Source: Halobacillus sp. Nhm2S1 (GTDB taxonomy: Bacteria; Bacillota; Bacilli; Bacillales; Halobacillaceae). Taken from it: a DNA stretch of 64,000 bases. Position 1 is the stretch's first letter. Each line of letters opens with the position of its first letter. Below, piece by piece: positions 29,171 to 37,554 of the stretch. Under the pieces are notes generated by a model. The model did not search any database. It was not told the origin of the DNA and saw only the letters and a program-made list of their open reading frames with translations. A program made the translations under genes and the position numbers. The stretch lies in assembly GCF_019599545.1 (NCBI RefSeq), contig NZ_JAIEZV010000003.1, forward strand, positions 620,001 through 684,000, in the 5' to 3' direction.

Positions 29171-29929
29171 TTACCGGTGCCTGTGGATAACGTCCAATCC
29201 GCCGGTGACTTCATAAATCGTAGCTGTGATCATATCTGAATCTTCCTGACATAAAAAATCGATGGTTCTTGCTACATCTTCCCCCGTCCCCGGGCGGCCG
29301 ATCGGAGTTTCTTCATCTCTACTTTTTCTACTCACTTCAATGCAAGATTCCTTCCACTCTCCTGTTATGTTTCCCGGACAGATCATATTTGATGTGATGC
29401 CATATTCTGCTTCTTCATAAGCAATGGTTTTAGTCAGGGATACAAGACCAACTTTTGCTGCTGCAAAAGCAGAACGATAGATCCACCCTGAAGCCGATTG
29501 CGCCCCTTGGAAGCCGTAGTTGATGATCCTACCGAAGTTTTGTTTTCTCATCTGAGGAACAATGGCTTTCATAAGGTGAAATACCGCATCAAGATTTCCT
29601 CGAATCATCGAATTCCATTCCTCTTCTGTGTAGTCCATTAATTTTTTTCTTTCAAAGATATAGGGACCTGCATTATTAATTAAAAAATCTACTCTACCAA
29701 AGCGCTTCAAAGTTTTTTCTGTAAGGTAATGGATCTCTTCCTTCTTTGTCATGTCAGCCTTTATAATTTGAATTCTGTCTTGATCTTCAGGGAAATCGTC
29801 GAGCAAAGAAAGGGCTTTAGCTTCATCACTTCTATATGTAACAGTAATGGAATGATTTTGTTTCAGCATATGCTCGGCTACCTTCCTCCCGAGCCCTTTG
29901 GTGCCAGCTGTAATCAGTGCATGCCTCAT
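29171..29929 (-). CDS. SDR-family protein lacking the usual catalytic Ser and Tyr (YtkK-like)
   Basis: 252 residues with a short-chain dehydrogenase fold. The cofactor loop is TAGTKGLGRKVAE and the structural motif is NNAGPYIF. In place of the Y-x3-K motif the sequence is FAAAK (Tyr to Phe), and the usual N-x-S-S segment reads NYGFQG, so the catalytic Ser is also missing. It may therefore bind NAD(P) without normal carbonyl reduction, or use another mechanism. The position near ytkL suggests B. subtilis YtkK, from memory. ATG 29929 follows AGGAGG. Confidence 0.82.
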   Translation of the reverse strand: MRHALITAGTKGLGRKVAEHMLKQNHSITVTYRSDEAKALSLLDDFPEDQDRIQIIKADMTKKEEIHYLTEKTLKRFGRVDFLINNAGPYIFERKKLMDYTEEEWNSMIRGNLDAVFHLMKAIVPQMRKQNFGRIINYGFQGAQSASGWIYRSAFAAAKVGLVSLTKTIAYEEAEYGITSNMICPGNITGEWKESCIEVSRKSRDEETPIGRPGTGEDVARTIDFLCQEDSDMITATIYEVTGGLDVIHRHR

Positions 29930-30007
29930 CTTTTAAAACCTCCTTAAGTCTCTATTTTTATTTACACTTAGGTCGCCTTTCTGTACAATGATTGGGTCAG
30001 AAAGGAC

Positions 30008-31327
30008 GTGAATGTCTTGAGAGCTTATGCTCCCCGGAAACAAATGATTGAACATTATGGTTTAGAGGCTGTTCCCGCTGAAAAACGGGACACCCCTTGG
30101 TACCGCTTTGCTTTCATACAGATTGCCATAGCTGCCAATGCAGGCAACTTCCTCGTTCCCGCATTGGCTGTCTTGGAAGGAGGACTTTCCTTCTGGGCAG
30201 GGGTCATCTCCACGATCATCGGAGCACTTCTCGGCTTCTTACTAGTATCCTTCTTATCCTTACCAGGTGCCCGACTTGGCATCCCGGCTCAATATGCACT
30301 GCGTACAATTCTCGGAGTAAATGGTACCCGATTTTTATCCGCCCCGATCCGGAGCCTCACTTCCCTTTATTGGTTTAGTGTACAAACCATCGGTGGAACT
30401 TATGTCATCCAGCAACTAATCTTACGTCTGACCGGGATAGATCTTCCATTTTGGGTCTACTCTATTCCGCTTTCCATACTCATGGTGGCACTTGCGATTG
30501 TTGGTTTTGATGCGGTAAAACAAACCATGAGCTATTTTTTACCTTTATTACTCATCGGTGAAGCAACGATCTTGTATGTTTACTTTACTACAAATCAAAC
30601 CCCCGGTTCACTGATGATGCTTCATGATGGAGGGATGGAAGGGTCATTCTCGTCCATGTTATTTTTTGCAAGCCTTGCGTTTGTTCAGTATGTATCAGGC
30701 GTAAGTGCATCAGCGGATATGACGAGGTATGCAAAATCCCCTGCTCACGGGTTTTATGGACTACTGATTGGTAATGGGATTGGCTTTTTCATTACAGCGG
30801 TCATCGGGTCTGCTTCTGCTTATCTGTTTCACGATATTAACCCGTATGTATCATCCACTGCCTTGACGAATTCTCCGCTTCTTATAGCGATTATTACAGG
30901 GACAGCCATTATTTCCATGATCAGCATTAATGTCAGTAATGCTTATACAGGTGGGTTCAGCCTTTTGAATACCTTCCCAAAACTTTCTAGAGTTCAAGCC
31001 GCTGTTGTGTTCGGTGCAGTAGGTGTGATGCTCAGCGGTTTCCCTGCTCTTGTAAATGAAGCAGAATCTTTTATTTCTATGCTTGGTGGATTAATCATTC
31101 CTATCTCAGCTGTGATTTGCAGTGATTACCTCATTGTAAAAAGAACACGTTTAAACGAAGAAGATTTGTCTTTATTAACGAAACCACGATACGTGAACAT
31201 CTTAGCTATGGGAGCGATTTTGACAGGAAGTGTACTTTATTTCCTTCTTCCTGATGCATGGTCACCAGGTTTTTCAACATTCTTAGTCATTTTCACAATA
31301 TACCCTATCTTTATAAAGAGAAGATAA
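30008..31327 (+). CDS. NCS1-family nucleobase permease (cytosine/purine type)
   Basis: About 439 residues with twelve hydrophobic segments. The layout and stretches such as GNFLVPALAVLEGGLSFWAG and SADMTRYAKSPAHGFYG belong to the NCS1 family (CodB/PurP-like), which imports cytosine, purines, allantoin or related compounds with a cation. The substrate cannot be told from sequence alone. Start is GTG 30008, close behind AAAGGA, or TTG 30017 at ten bases. It is divergent from the SDR gene and ends in a strong terminator. Confidence 0.85.
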   Translation: MNVLRAYAPRKQMIEHYGLEAVPAEKRDTPWYRFAFIQIAIAANAGNFLVPALAVLEGGLSFWAGVISTIIGALLGFLLVSFLSLPGARLGIPAQYALRTILGVNGTRFLSAPIRSLTSLYWFSVQTIGGTYVIQQLILRLTGIDLPFWVYSIPLSILMVALAIVGFDAVKQTMSYFLPLLLIGEATILYVYFTTNQTPGSLMMLHDGGMEGSFSSMLFFASLAFVQYVSGVSASADMTRYAKSPAHGFYGLLIGNGIGFFITAVIGSASAYLFHDINPYVSSTALTNSPLLIAIITGTAIISMISINVSNAYTGGFSLLNTFPKLSRVQAAVVFGAVGVMLSGFPALVNEAESFISMLGGLIIPISAVICSDYLIVKRTRLNEEDLSLLTKPRYVNILAMGAILTGSVLYFLLPDAWSPGFSTFLVIFTIYPIFIKRR

Positions 31328-31483
31328 CTTAATTACCCCAACAGCATAAAGCTGTTGGGGCTTTTATTAACGGGAGTCTTTTTTCTTATTGCCGGATTGG
31401 TAACTTTCATTGATCGACTGCATAAGTTGTTGTTCCTGCTCCATATCTTTTTCTCTCTCGATTGGATTCTTCGGTTTCTTCAC
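31328..31483 (-). CDS. small hydrophilic protein (about 38-51 residues)
   Basis: A strong SD (GGGAGGTGG) precedes GTG 31483 on the minus strand. The frame reads MKKPKNPIEREKDMEQEQQL at the start and is rich in Lys, Glu and Gln through residue 35. After a run of seven As the frame continues 19 codons through the neighbouring terminator hairpin to a stop at 31328; with one A fewer it would end after 38 residues as KKKDSR. I do not recognise the family. It resembles small spore or stress-related hydrophilic proteins only in composition. Confidence 0.45.
31335..31366 (+). terminator. terminator of the NCS1 permease gene
   Basis: CCCCAACAGC-ATAAA-GCTGTTGGGG followed by CTTTTATT, a textbook intrinsic terminator. 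Confidence 0.92.
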
Positions 31484-31601
31484 GTGTACCACCTCCCTGT
31501 TTAGTTTTCTCAAAATTGTTATAATTATGCGTCAAATGCGCGTCTATCCAATAATCAGGCATGATATAATAAAGATATAGAAAAGAGAGGAGGCATCCAG
31601 C

Positions 31602-32066
31602 ATGACTTTTGAATATAAGGATATTGTTGTGGCAGTCGACGGCTCCGTTACGGCAGAAGTGGCCTTTAATAAAGCCATTGACATTGCGAACCGAAATGAG
31701 GCGAAGCTGGTACTAGCTCACGTGGTGGATACACGAGCCTTTGCAACCGTAGAAGCCTATGATCGTTCCCTTGCAATCCGCGCCGAACAATATGCGACCG
31801 AATTATTAAATGACTACCAGGAAAAAGCAGAAAAAGCCGGTGTGAAGAACGTAGTTGTTGATATTGAATACGGTTCCCCAAAAGTGAAAATTGCTAAAGA
31901 TGTCGCTCCGAAATATAATGCTGACCTTATTATTTGCGGCGCAACAGGCTTAAATGCGATGGAACGTTTCTTTATCGGTAGTGTATCCGAACATATCACA
32001 AGATACGCGACCTGCGATGTGCTTGTAGTTCGCCCGGATGATGCAAAAGAAAAAGAAAATAAATAA
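31602..32066 (+). CDS. universal stress protein, UspA family
   Basis: 154 residues, one Usp domain. The ATP-binding motif G-x2-G-x9-G-S is present as GATGLNAMERFFIGSVS, so it belongs to the ATP-binding class, and the N-terminal VAVDGSVTAEVAF is typical. Such proteins support survival under stress by unknown mechanisms. GAGAGGAGG lies upstream of ATG 31602; a TATAAT about 35 bases upstream lacks a good -35, so the sigma factor is unclear. Confidence 0.92.
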   Translation: MTFEYKDIVVAVDGSVTAEVAFNKAIDIANRNEAKLVLAHVVDTRAFATVEAYDRSLAIRAEQYATELLNDYQEKAEKAGVKNVVVDIEYGSPKVKIAKDVAPKYNADLIICGATGLNAMERFFIGSVSEHITRYATCDVLVVRPDDAKEKENK

Positions 32067-32094
32067 AAGAGCCCCGGACCCGGGGTTCTTTTAT
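32064..32094. terminator. bidirectional terminator between the usp gene and moaB
   Basis: AAAAGAGCCCCGG-AC-CCGGGGTTCTTTT, very stable, with A/T runs on both sides; the moaB stop lies in the T run. Confidence 0.9.
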
Positions 32095-32603
32095 TTGTCT
32101 TTATTCAGTTCTCCGACAATGTGTGGAAGTTCAGGAAGTATCAATCGATCCATCGCGAGCTTTACGGCGCCCGAAGAGCCCGGTGTAGAAAATATAGCCG
32201 TTCGTCCAGTTACACCAGCAATGGCCCGTGACAAGATCGCCGCAGATCCGATATCCTCTGTGTAACTAAGCATTCTAAAAATTTCTCCAAAGCCAGGCAT
32301 CTCTTTCTCAAGCATCTCTTCAATCACTTCAATCGTTATATCCCGTTGGGCAACCCCTGTACCGCCGTTTATTAAAATCGCATCGATGTCGGGATCGTCC
32401 ACCCCTCGCTTCGTATAGTCACGAATTTGACTTTGTTCATCTTTCACAATATGGTACTTCCTTACCGTGTGTCCTGTATTCGTAAGCTTTTCGATCATCA
32501 ACTTACCACTTTTGTCGGTTTCTTCTGTGCGTGTGTCGCTCACGGTGAGCACAAGGCAGGAAACGGAATCATTTCCTCTTGCTTTATGTTCTTCAACAGC
32601 CAA
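32091..32603 (-). CDS. moaB: molybdenum cofactor biosynthesis protein MoaB
   Basis: 170 residues of the MoaB/Mog fold, which adenylates molybdopterin. The signature GGTGVAQRDITIEV and the later STPGSSGAVKLAMD are present. It starts with TTG 32603 directly after the stop of the EcsC gene (TGA-TTG), eight bases from AAGGAG, so the two are translationally coupled. No other moa gene is nearby. In B. subtilis moaB also stands alone near ackA. Confidence 0.93.
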   Translation of the reverse strand: MAVEEHKARGNDSVSCLVLTVSDTRTEETDKSGKLMIEKLTNTGHTVRKYHIVKDEQSQIRDYTKRGVDDPDIDAILINGGTGVAQRDITIEVIEEMLEKEMPGFGEIFRMLSYTEDIGSAAILSRAIAGVTGRTAIFSTPGSSGAVKLAMDRLILPELPHIVGELNKDK

Positions 32604-33434
32604 TCAAGACACTCCTTCCTTGTTCATTATGTGACGGTATTGATAAAACTTCATGGCAAACTCTGTCACCTGTTTTGTTAAATGGTAGTTCGAGTAAGCT
32701 CCTATCGCGATACTGATGAATGGTAGACCTTGAACGAGCTTCTTTCTGAACATGAGGATGAATAAGGATTTAAAACACTGTTTCATGGGTTGTTCCATCC
32801 AACCTTCATCTGTCAATTGATCCTCCCCCGCAAAGATGAAAGGGTGTTCTTTCTTCTTCACTTCTTCAATTAACTCGTTCCAAGCACTCGCTTTTAGTCT
32901 TTTCGGTAAGGTAGCAGCATGAAATACTTTGAGGGAAATCATCATTTCATAAGGATGGTTCATTTCATGGCCAAATGTTAAACCAATCAGCTGTATCGCT
33001 CTTATATTCATAAGCATCATCAGAGGGTAATCCATCCCGAGGAAAAGCCAGCCGCCGGCCCCTGTCAAGCCACCCTGGGCAAATGAATAAAGACGCCCCC
33101 TGGCCATCTGCTGCTCAGCTATGTAGGTTAACTGTTCTACGGTCAACTCTTTCTCCATATCTTCAATTTTTTCAATCTGATTGGAAAAAATTCTCCCCAC
33201 CGTTAGTATCCGTTCTCTGGCCTCGTATTGATAAGAGGTTCCCTGTAAAAAAGCATGGGTATGAAAAAACCAGGCATCTAATTTTGAGAAAAATGCTTTT
33301 TTCACTTGAGGATCCACATTCGTCAAACTTTGTTGAACCCAATGATCATAAACCATTTCAAAATCATTCGGCTGATATTGCTGGTATTGCTCCAACCATG
33401 TTTTTAGTTCCGTACGTATTCGTTGGTGTGACAA
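32604..33434 (-). CDS. EcsC family protein
   Basis: 276 residues matching the EcsC domain, with GGLTGAGGWLFLGMDYPLMMLMNIRAIQ as the central hydrophobic core (given in part: GGLTGAGGW and LGMDYPLMML) and a second hydrophobic stretch FISIAIGAYSNYHL. EcsC in B. subtilis follows the EcsAB transporter, but stand-alone EcsC proteins are of unknown function. TTG 33434 lies seven bases after GAGGAGG; the longer ORF from 33488 has no SD. The gene abuts moaB. Confidence 0.85.
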   Translation of the reverse strand: MSHQRIRTELKTWLEQYQQYQPNDFEMVYDHWVQQSLTNVDPQVKKAFFSKLDAWFFHTHAFLQGTSYQYEARERILTVGRIFSNQIEKIEDMEKELTVEQLTYIAEQQMARGRLYSFAQGGLTGAGGWLFLGMDYPLMMLMNIRAIQLIGLTFGHEMNHPYEMMISLKVFHAATLPKRLKASAWNELIEEVKKKEHPFIFAGEDQLTDEGWMEQPMKQCFKSLFILMFRKKLVQGLPFISIAIGAYSNYHLTKQVTEFAMKFYQYRHIMNKEGVS

Positions 33435-33488
33435 AGCGTTCCCTCCTCGTCTTTGTTCCTTACCATATATTGTAGACTGAAAGCTCAA

Positions 33489-33522
33489 AAAAAAGCAATC
33501 GCACCTGGGTGCGATTGCTTTT
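33489..33522 (-). terminator. terminator of ackA
   Basis: AAAGCAATCGCACC-TGG-GTGCGATTGCTTT, a 14-bp stem with T-rich flanks on the minus strand. Confidence 0.92.
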
Positions 33523-33526
33523 CCTT

Positions 33527-34717
33527 TTATAGTCCTTTTTCAACGGTGTCACGAGCAATCATGACTTCTTCGTTGGTTGGAATAATCATGACCTTCACTG
33601 GGGAGTGAGGGTAGTTTACAAATGCTTCTTTTCCACGAACTTTGTTAAGAGCAGGGTCCCAGTACACGCCCATGAACTCAAGTCCCTTCAGGACACGTTC
33701 ACGCATAGCCACACTGTTTTCACCGACACCAGCTGTAAAGATAATTCCATCGATTCCGTGCATACGTGCAGCATAAGAACCGATATATTTGTGAATACGA
33801 GCGGCAAAGACTTCAAGAGCAAGCTCGGCACGCTCATCTCCATCTTCGGCACGCTTTTCGATATCTCTCAAGTCACTGGAGAAACCAGAAAGTGCAAGCA
33901 TACCACTTTCTTTGTTCAATACATTCATGACTTCATTCGCTGTTTTACCTGTCTTCTCCATGATGAATGGAATCAATGCAGGGTCGATGTTACCAGAGCG
34001 CGTCCCCATGGTAACCCCAGCAAGTGGTGTGAAGCCCATAGATGTGTCAATGGACTTGCCGCCTTCGATGGCTGCAATACTAGCACCATTCCCTAGGTGG
34101 CAGGATAGAAGTCGAAGTTCTTCCACTGGACGTCCCAACATCTCAGCAGCACGTTCTGAAACATACTTGTGGGAAGTACCATGGAAACCATACTTACGGA
34201 TGCCATAGTCTTCATAATACTCATATGGCAGGCTGTACAGGTAAGACTGTTCTGGCATGGACTGGTGGAACGCCGTATCAAATACCGCTACGTGAGGGAC
34301 ATTCGGAAGCACTTCACGGAAAGCGTTGATTCCAGTTAAGTTTGCAGGGTTATGCAATGGAGCCAAGTCGGATACTTCCTCGATTTCTTGGATAACTTCA
34401 TCCGTGATGAGTACAGATTCGCTGAAGCGCTCGCCTCCGTGAACGACACGGTGACCCACACCATTGATCTCATCAAGAGAGTCGATGATTCCATTCGCAG
34501 TCAATTTATCAAGAAGCATTTTTACAGCTTCTCCATGATCAGGGATATCTGTTACGGTTTCATCTTTTTCATCATTGAATTCAATGGTAAATACAGCATC
34601 ATTCAAGCCGATACGCTCGACTAGACCTTTGGTAATTACAGTTTCTTCAGGCATTTCAATCAGTTGGAATTTCAGTGATGAACTACCTGCATTTATAGCA
34701 AGAATTTTATTACTCAA
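33527..34717 (-). CDS. ackA: acetate kinase
   Basis: Forms acetate and ATP from acetyl phosphate in overflow metabolism; 396 residues. ASKHA-fold motifs: [12 protein letters not shown] at the N-terminus, [23 protein letters not shown], and the phosphate and adenosine sites [11 protein letters not shown] and FTAGVGENS. Start is TTG 34717 about ten bases after AAGGGG. A sigma-A promoter and a cre site in activating position precede it, as in B. subtilis where CcpA activates ackA. Confidence 0.97.
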   Translation of the reverse strand: MSNKILAINAGSSSLKFQLIEMPEETVITKGLVERIGLNDAVFTIEFNDEKDETVTDIPDHGEAVKMLLDKLTANGIIDSLDEINGVGHRVVHGGERFSESVLITDEVIQEIEEVSDLAPLHNPANLTGINAFREVLPNVPHVAVFDTAFHQSMPEQSYLYSLPYEYYEDYGIRKYGFHGTSHKYVSERAAEMLGRPVEELRLLSCHLGNGASIAAIEGGKSIDTSMGFTPLAGVTMGTRSGNIDPALIPFIMEKTGKTANEVMNVLNKESGMLALSGFSSDLRDIEKRAEDGDERAELALEVFAARIHKYIGSYAARMHGIDGIIFTAGVGENSVAMRERVLKGLEFMGVYWDPALNKVRGKEAFVNYPHSPVKVMIIPTNEEVMIARDTVEKGL

Positions 34718-34766
34718 CGTTGCTCATCCCCTTAAAAATATAGGTTCGTAATTTTCTACCACTACT

Positions 34767-34795
34767 ATTTAATCACCCGTTATCATCGATTTCAA
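34767..34795 (-). promoter_or_regulatory. sigma-A promoter of ackA
   Basis: Minus strand TTGAAA, 17-base spacer, TTAAAT. The inferred start is near 34760, about 43 bases before the TTG start codon. Confidence 0.65.
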
Positions 34796-34807
34796 GGTCG
34801 CTGAGCT

Positions 34808-34823
34808 ATGATAACGTTTACTT
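34808..34823 (-). promoter_or_regulatory. cre site (CcpA) upstream of ackA
   Basis: AAGTAAACGTTATCAT on the minus strand matches WTGNAARCGNWWWCAW with one mismatch. Its centre is about 56 bases upstream of the predicted start, the spacing of the activating cre in B. subtilis ackA. The overlap with the end of ytxK is nil except that ytxK stops at 34842. Confidence 0.7.
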
Positions 34824-34841
34824 GTTATATTCGTTATTTTC

Positions 34842-35834
34842 TCACAATTGCGTTCTTTTATATTCATCAAACCATTGGTTCATCTGAGCAAGGATATCCG
34901 CCATTCCATTCGGATTCTTAAAGGAAGGAAGCTTGGCCAACAATGCTTGCTTAGGTGCTTTCGTTTCTTGACCTTTTTTCTGTAAAATCAAGATGCTCTT
35001 TCCATGCTTTTCATCTTTAAATAAGCTATCGGAAAGCTGCAGCATTCCCACGATGTGAGCATGCTCACGTAAGAATTCATTCAGCGCCTTAGACTGCTCA
35101 CTTTCAAAAAGGAAGTTCGGCACAATAAACATAAGGAAGCCGCCTTCTTTTGTATAATTCAATCCCTGCTCAATAAACAGGTGGTGAGCATACGACAAGC
35201 CTTCATCCGCTTTAAGCTTATATCTTGCTGCTTGAGCGTCATCCGGATAATATCCGACAGGAAGATCAGCCAGTACAAAATCGACAGGCTCCATTAAGAA
35301 CGGAGCCAGGCTGTCCTGGTGGAAGAATTCAATTTCATTTTTTTGCAAGTTGGCATTCGCAACGGCAAGCTGAATAAGGGTAGGGTCTACTTCACTGGCA
35401 TATGCTTGCAGCGTCATATCCAGCTGGTTCATAACGGAAGTCATTAAATTTGCGCTTCCTGAAGCCGGATCGAAGAGTTTCAGGCTTTCTTCCCCTTCAA
35501 ACAATTTGGAAGCCAGGTAACCCATGAACATGGCGACAGAATCTGGTGTGATCAAATGTTGCTGCTGAGTAGCTCCCTTCATACCCTTGAGAATGGCCAG
35601 TTGAACCGCTTTTCTTATTTCTTCTTTTTCAAACTCTTCTTTTTTTACCTTTAACAGTTCATTCGTTAGAAATGTCTGCAAAGCCTCTCCCATGTCATCA
35701 AATGGCTGGCCATTGAACAGGACATCCATTGTTTCTGCAATCGCTTCTAAATAGGTAATATTCAAGTCTTCAGATATTACCGTTGAAGTATCATCGATCC
35801 ATTGAAATAGTTTTTCCACTTGTTCCTGCTTCAT
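34842..35834 (-). CDS. ytxK: class I SAM-dependent methyltransferase YtxK
   Basis: 330 residues resembling the N6-adenine methyltransferase domain of type I restriction HsdM. The SAM motif is DPASGSANLMTSV; in place of the catalytic NPPY the sequence reads ADLPVGYYP, so DNA adenine methylation is doubtful. The target is unknown. ATG 35834 (MKQEQVEK) is seven bases from AAGGAG. It lies upstream of ackA on the same strand, as in B. subtilis, but the tpx-sppA genes that follow in B. subtilis are absent here. Confidence 0.88.
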   Translation of the reverse strand: MKQEQVEKLFQWIDDTSTVISEDLNITYLEAIAETMDVLFNGQPFDDMGEALQTFLTNELLKVKKEEFEKEEIRKAVQLAILKGMKGATQQQHLITPDSVAMFMGYLASKLFEGEESLKLFDPASGSANLMTSVMNQLDMTLQAYASEVDPTLIQLAVANANLQKNEIEFFHQDSLAPFLMEPVDFVLADLPVGYYPDDAQAARYKLKADEGLSYAHHLFIEQGLNYTKEGGFLMFIVPNFLFESEQSKALNEFLREHAHIVGMLQLSDSLFKDEKHGKSILILQKKGQETKAPKQALLAKLPSFKNPNGMADILAQMNQWFDEYKRTQL

Positions 35835-35895
35835 AATCATTCTCCTTCAAATAAAATCATGCTTGGTAAACTTTATAGGACCATCTCAAAAGAAA

Positions 35896-35931
35896 TTGGC
35901 GCAGCTGTTTGAATCAAACATGATGCGCCAA
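35896..35931 (-). other. strong hairpin in the ytxK-nadK gap
   Basis: TTGGCGCA and TGCGCCAA pair perfectly, with an inner GTTTG/CAAAC pairing. On the minus strand TTTCTTTT follows, giving a terminator-like shape although no minus-strand gene lies upstream of it in this window. It may be an attenuator in the ytxK leader or a leftover of lost genes. I see no gene in 35835-36084. Confidence 0.6.
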
Positions 35932-36084
35932 CCTTCGTTTACGTTTTCGTCTATACCCACCATATCGAATTCCACCCTTCAATTCAACAATGTTAAACTT
36001 TCCCGATTTGTTTGAAAATTGTGTGCGGTTTCAAGAATGAAATGATAAAATGACATCAAGCTATACATAAGAGGAGGATGCTAG

Positions 36085-36888
36085 ATGAACGACCAACGAA
36101 GAAATTTATACTTTTTTTATCAGCAAACCGAAGAATTAAATGATAAATTGGAGTCCTTATTCCAACTCGCCAGAGACAACGATTTCCATATCGTTGAGGA
36201 TTCCACAGATGCCAACATCATCATCGCTGTAGGGGGCGATGGCACCTTCTTGCAGGCTGTCCGCAAATCGGGGTTCCGACAGGACTGCCTTTATGTAGGA
36301 ATTAGAACCGGTCATGAAGCAGGGCTTTACTGTGACTTCGATATTGATGACCACGATGAAATGATTGATGCGATGAAGAATTCTGAAGTGGAAGTACGCC
36401 GTTTCCCAGTTATTGAAACCACCATTAATGATGAATCCACCTTCATGTGTTTAAACGAATGCAGTGTACGCTCGACGTTGATCAAATCCATTGTGATTGA
36501 TGTCCACATCGACGACTTGCATTTTGAAACTTTCCGCGGAGATGGGTTAATCATCGCCACCCCTACTGGGAGCACCGCTTACAATAAATCCATCAACGGC
36601 GCAGTCGTGGATCCAAAACTTCCATGTTTCCAGATCAGTGAGCTCGCATCTCTTAACAACAACCGCTACCGCACACTCGGTTCCTCCTTTATCTTGAGTG
36701 GAGAACGATCATTGAAGCTGAAAGTCCGCCAAGATGGTAATGACTATCCGATTATCGGCATGGATAACGAAGCCTTTTCCATTCGTAATATTCATGACGT
36801 CACGATCAATCTTAGTGAAAATGTCATTAAGACCGTCAAACTTAAAAACAATACGTACTGGGACCGCGTTAAACGTACGTTTCTCTAA
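36085..36888 (+). CDS. nadK: NAD kinase
   Basis: Phosphorylates NAD to NADP; 267 residues. The catalytic GGDGT motif (AVGGDGTFLQAVR) is near residue 50, and the second conserved motif is TPTGSTAYNKSINGAVV. It matches the second Bacillus NAD kinase (YtdI/PpnKB, NadF type), which lies at this syntenic place. GAGGAGG lies upstream of ATG 36085. Confidence 0.95.
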   Translation: MNDQRRNLYFFYQQTEELNDKLESLFQLARDNDFHIVEDSTDANIIIAVGGDGTFLQAVRKSGFRQDCLYVGIRTGHEAGLYCDFDIDDHDEMIDAMKNSEVEVRRFPVIETTINDESTFMCLNECSVRSTLIKSIVIDVHIDDLHFETFRGDGLIIATPTGSTAYNKSINGAVVDPKLPCFQISELASLNNNRYRTLGSSFILSGERSLKLKVRQDGNDYPIIGMDNEAFSIRNIHDVTINLSENVIKTVKLKNNTYWDRVKRTFL

Positions 36889-36905
36889 AAATACCCAACA
36901 CCTGA

Positions 36906-36943
36906 AAAAGGAACTTCCAGCACATTGGAAGTTCCTTTTTCAT
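36906..36943 (+). terminator. terminator of nadK
   Basis: AAAAAGGAACTTCCA-GCACAT-TGGAAGTTCCTTTTT, 15-bp stem with T run on the plus strand. Confidence 0.93.
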
Positions 36944-36960
36944 AAAAAAATACTTATTAT

Positions 36961-37505
36961 ACATAAGCTCCCTTTACTTGAAGACTCAGTTTCGAGACTT
37001 TTGTTGAGCGGGTGGGGGGCTGCGGGGAATAACTCGCTTTCCGACGGAGTGCGGTGAGCATATACCGCGCTCCCTTAAAGGAAGCCTGGCCTGGTTGAAA
37101 TAATGAAGGACCCTCCCTGGCCATGGATACGGGGTCAGGGAAACGACAATTTGCAGTGGTTTGGATCAGACAGTAGAAAAACACACACGTTCGTGTCTCC
37201 ATTCGCTTTTCATGCGGACGTTTCCCAGACCCTGCTTCCACGCTTATTCGTGTGGAATCTTTGATTAAAACAACTCTTTAACGGCGTGCCTGAGCGGGTT
37301 TTCACTACAGAACTTGTCAATTTGTTAGATGGATTTCGAGAACCTCTTTATGGCAAAGGGGCGGAGGGAAACGGTGAGACTCCTGTGGGAAGTGCGTGGT
37401 AGATGAGACCCCGCAGAGTGTTAGCTCGAGGAGGCTCATCACTCGCCCACGGAAAGCGAACCTTTTCCCGGAGCCCCTAAGCTCCCATGAAAGTCACGAA
37501 ATCGA
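36961..37505. repeat. dispersed Bacillaceae-type intergenic repeat, two inverted halves
   Basis: The 610-base gap between nadK and ytcJ holds no gene. Its left end (36961-37004) recurs inverted at 6937-6980 with 41 of 44 bases identical. A GC-rich segment at 37033-37059 matches 37434-37460 in inverted orientation (20 of 27 bases), so the element contains two opposed copies of one core. The right core (37360-37462), with GAGACTCCTG, GATGAGACCCCGCAGAG and CGAGGAGGCTCATC, looks like repeats I recall from intergenic regions of many Bacillaceae. Short self-complementary parts suggest RNA or DNA folding. No transposase is present. Confidence 0.75.
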
Positions 37506-37507
37506 GT

Positions 37508-37535
37508 ATTCAACAATCCTGCCAGATTGTTGAAT
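37508..37535. other. palindrome at the right end of the repeat, near ytcJ
   Basis: ATTCAACAATC-CTGCCA-GATTGTTGAAT, an 11-bp perfect stem 20 bases after the ytcJ stop. It lacks a proper T run on either strand, so it may be a weak terminator of ytcJ or the boundary of the repeat. Confidence 0.55.
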
Positions 37536-37554
37536 AACTAGTAATGTTAAGATA

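Noticed and set aside
36000-36084. Candidate sigma-A promoter of nadK (TAAAAT near 36046)
   Set aside because: No -35 at acceptable spacing.
36957-37241. Minus-strand ORF of 94 codons in the repeat
   Set aside because: It lies within the dispersed repeat, whose other copy does not keep a frame, so coding is unlikely.
37508-37535. IS terminal inverted repeat
   Set aside because: Only one palindrome is seen, no matching partner at the other end and no transposase, so an insertion sequence is not supported.
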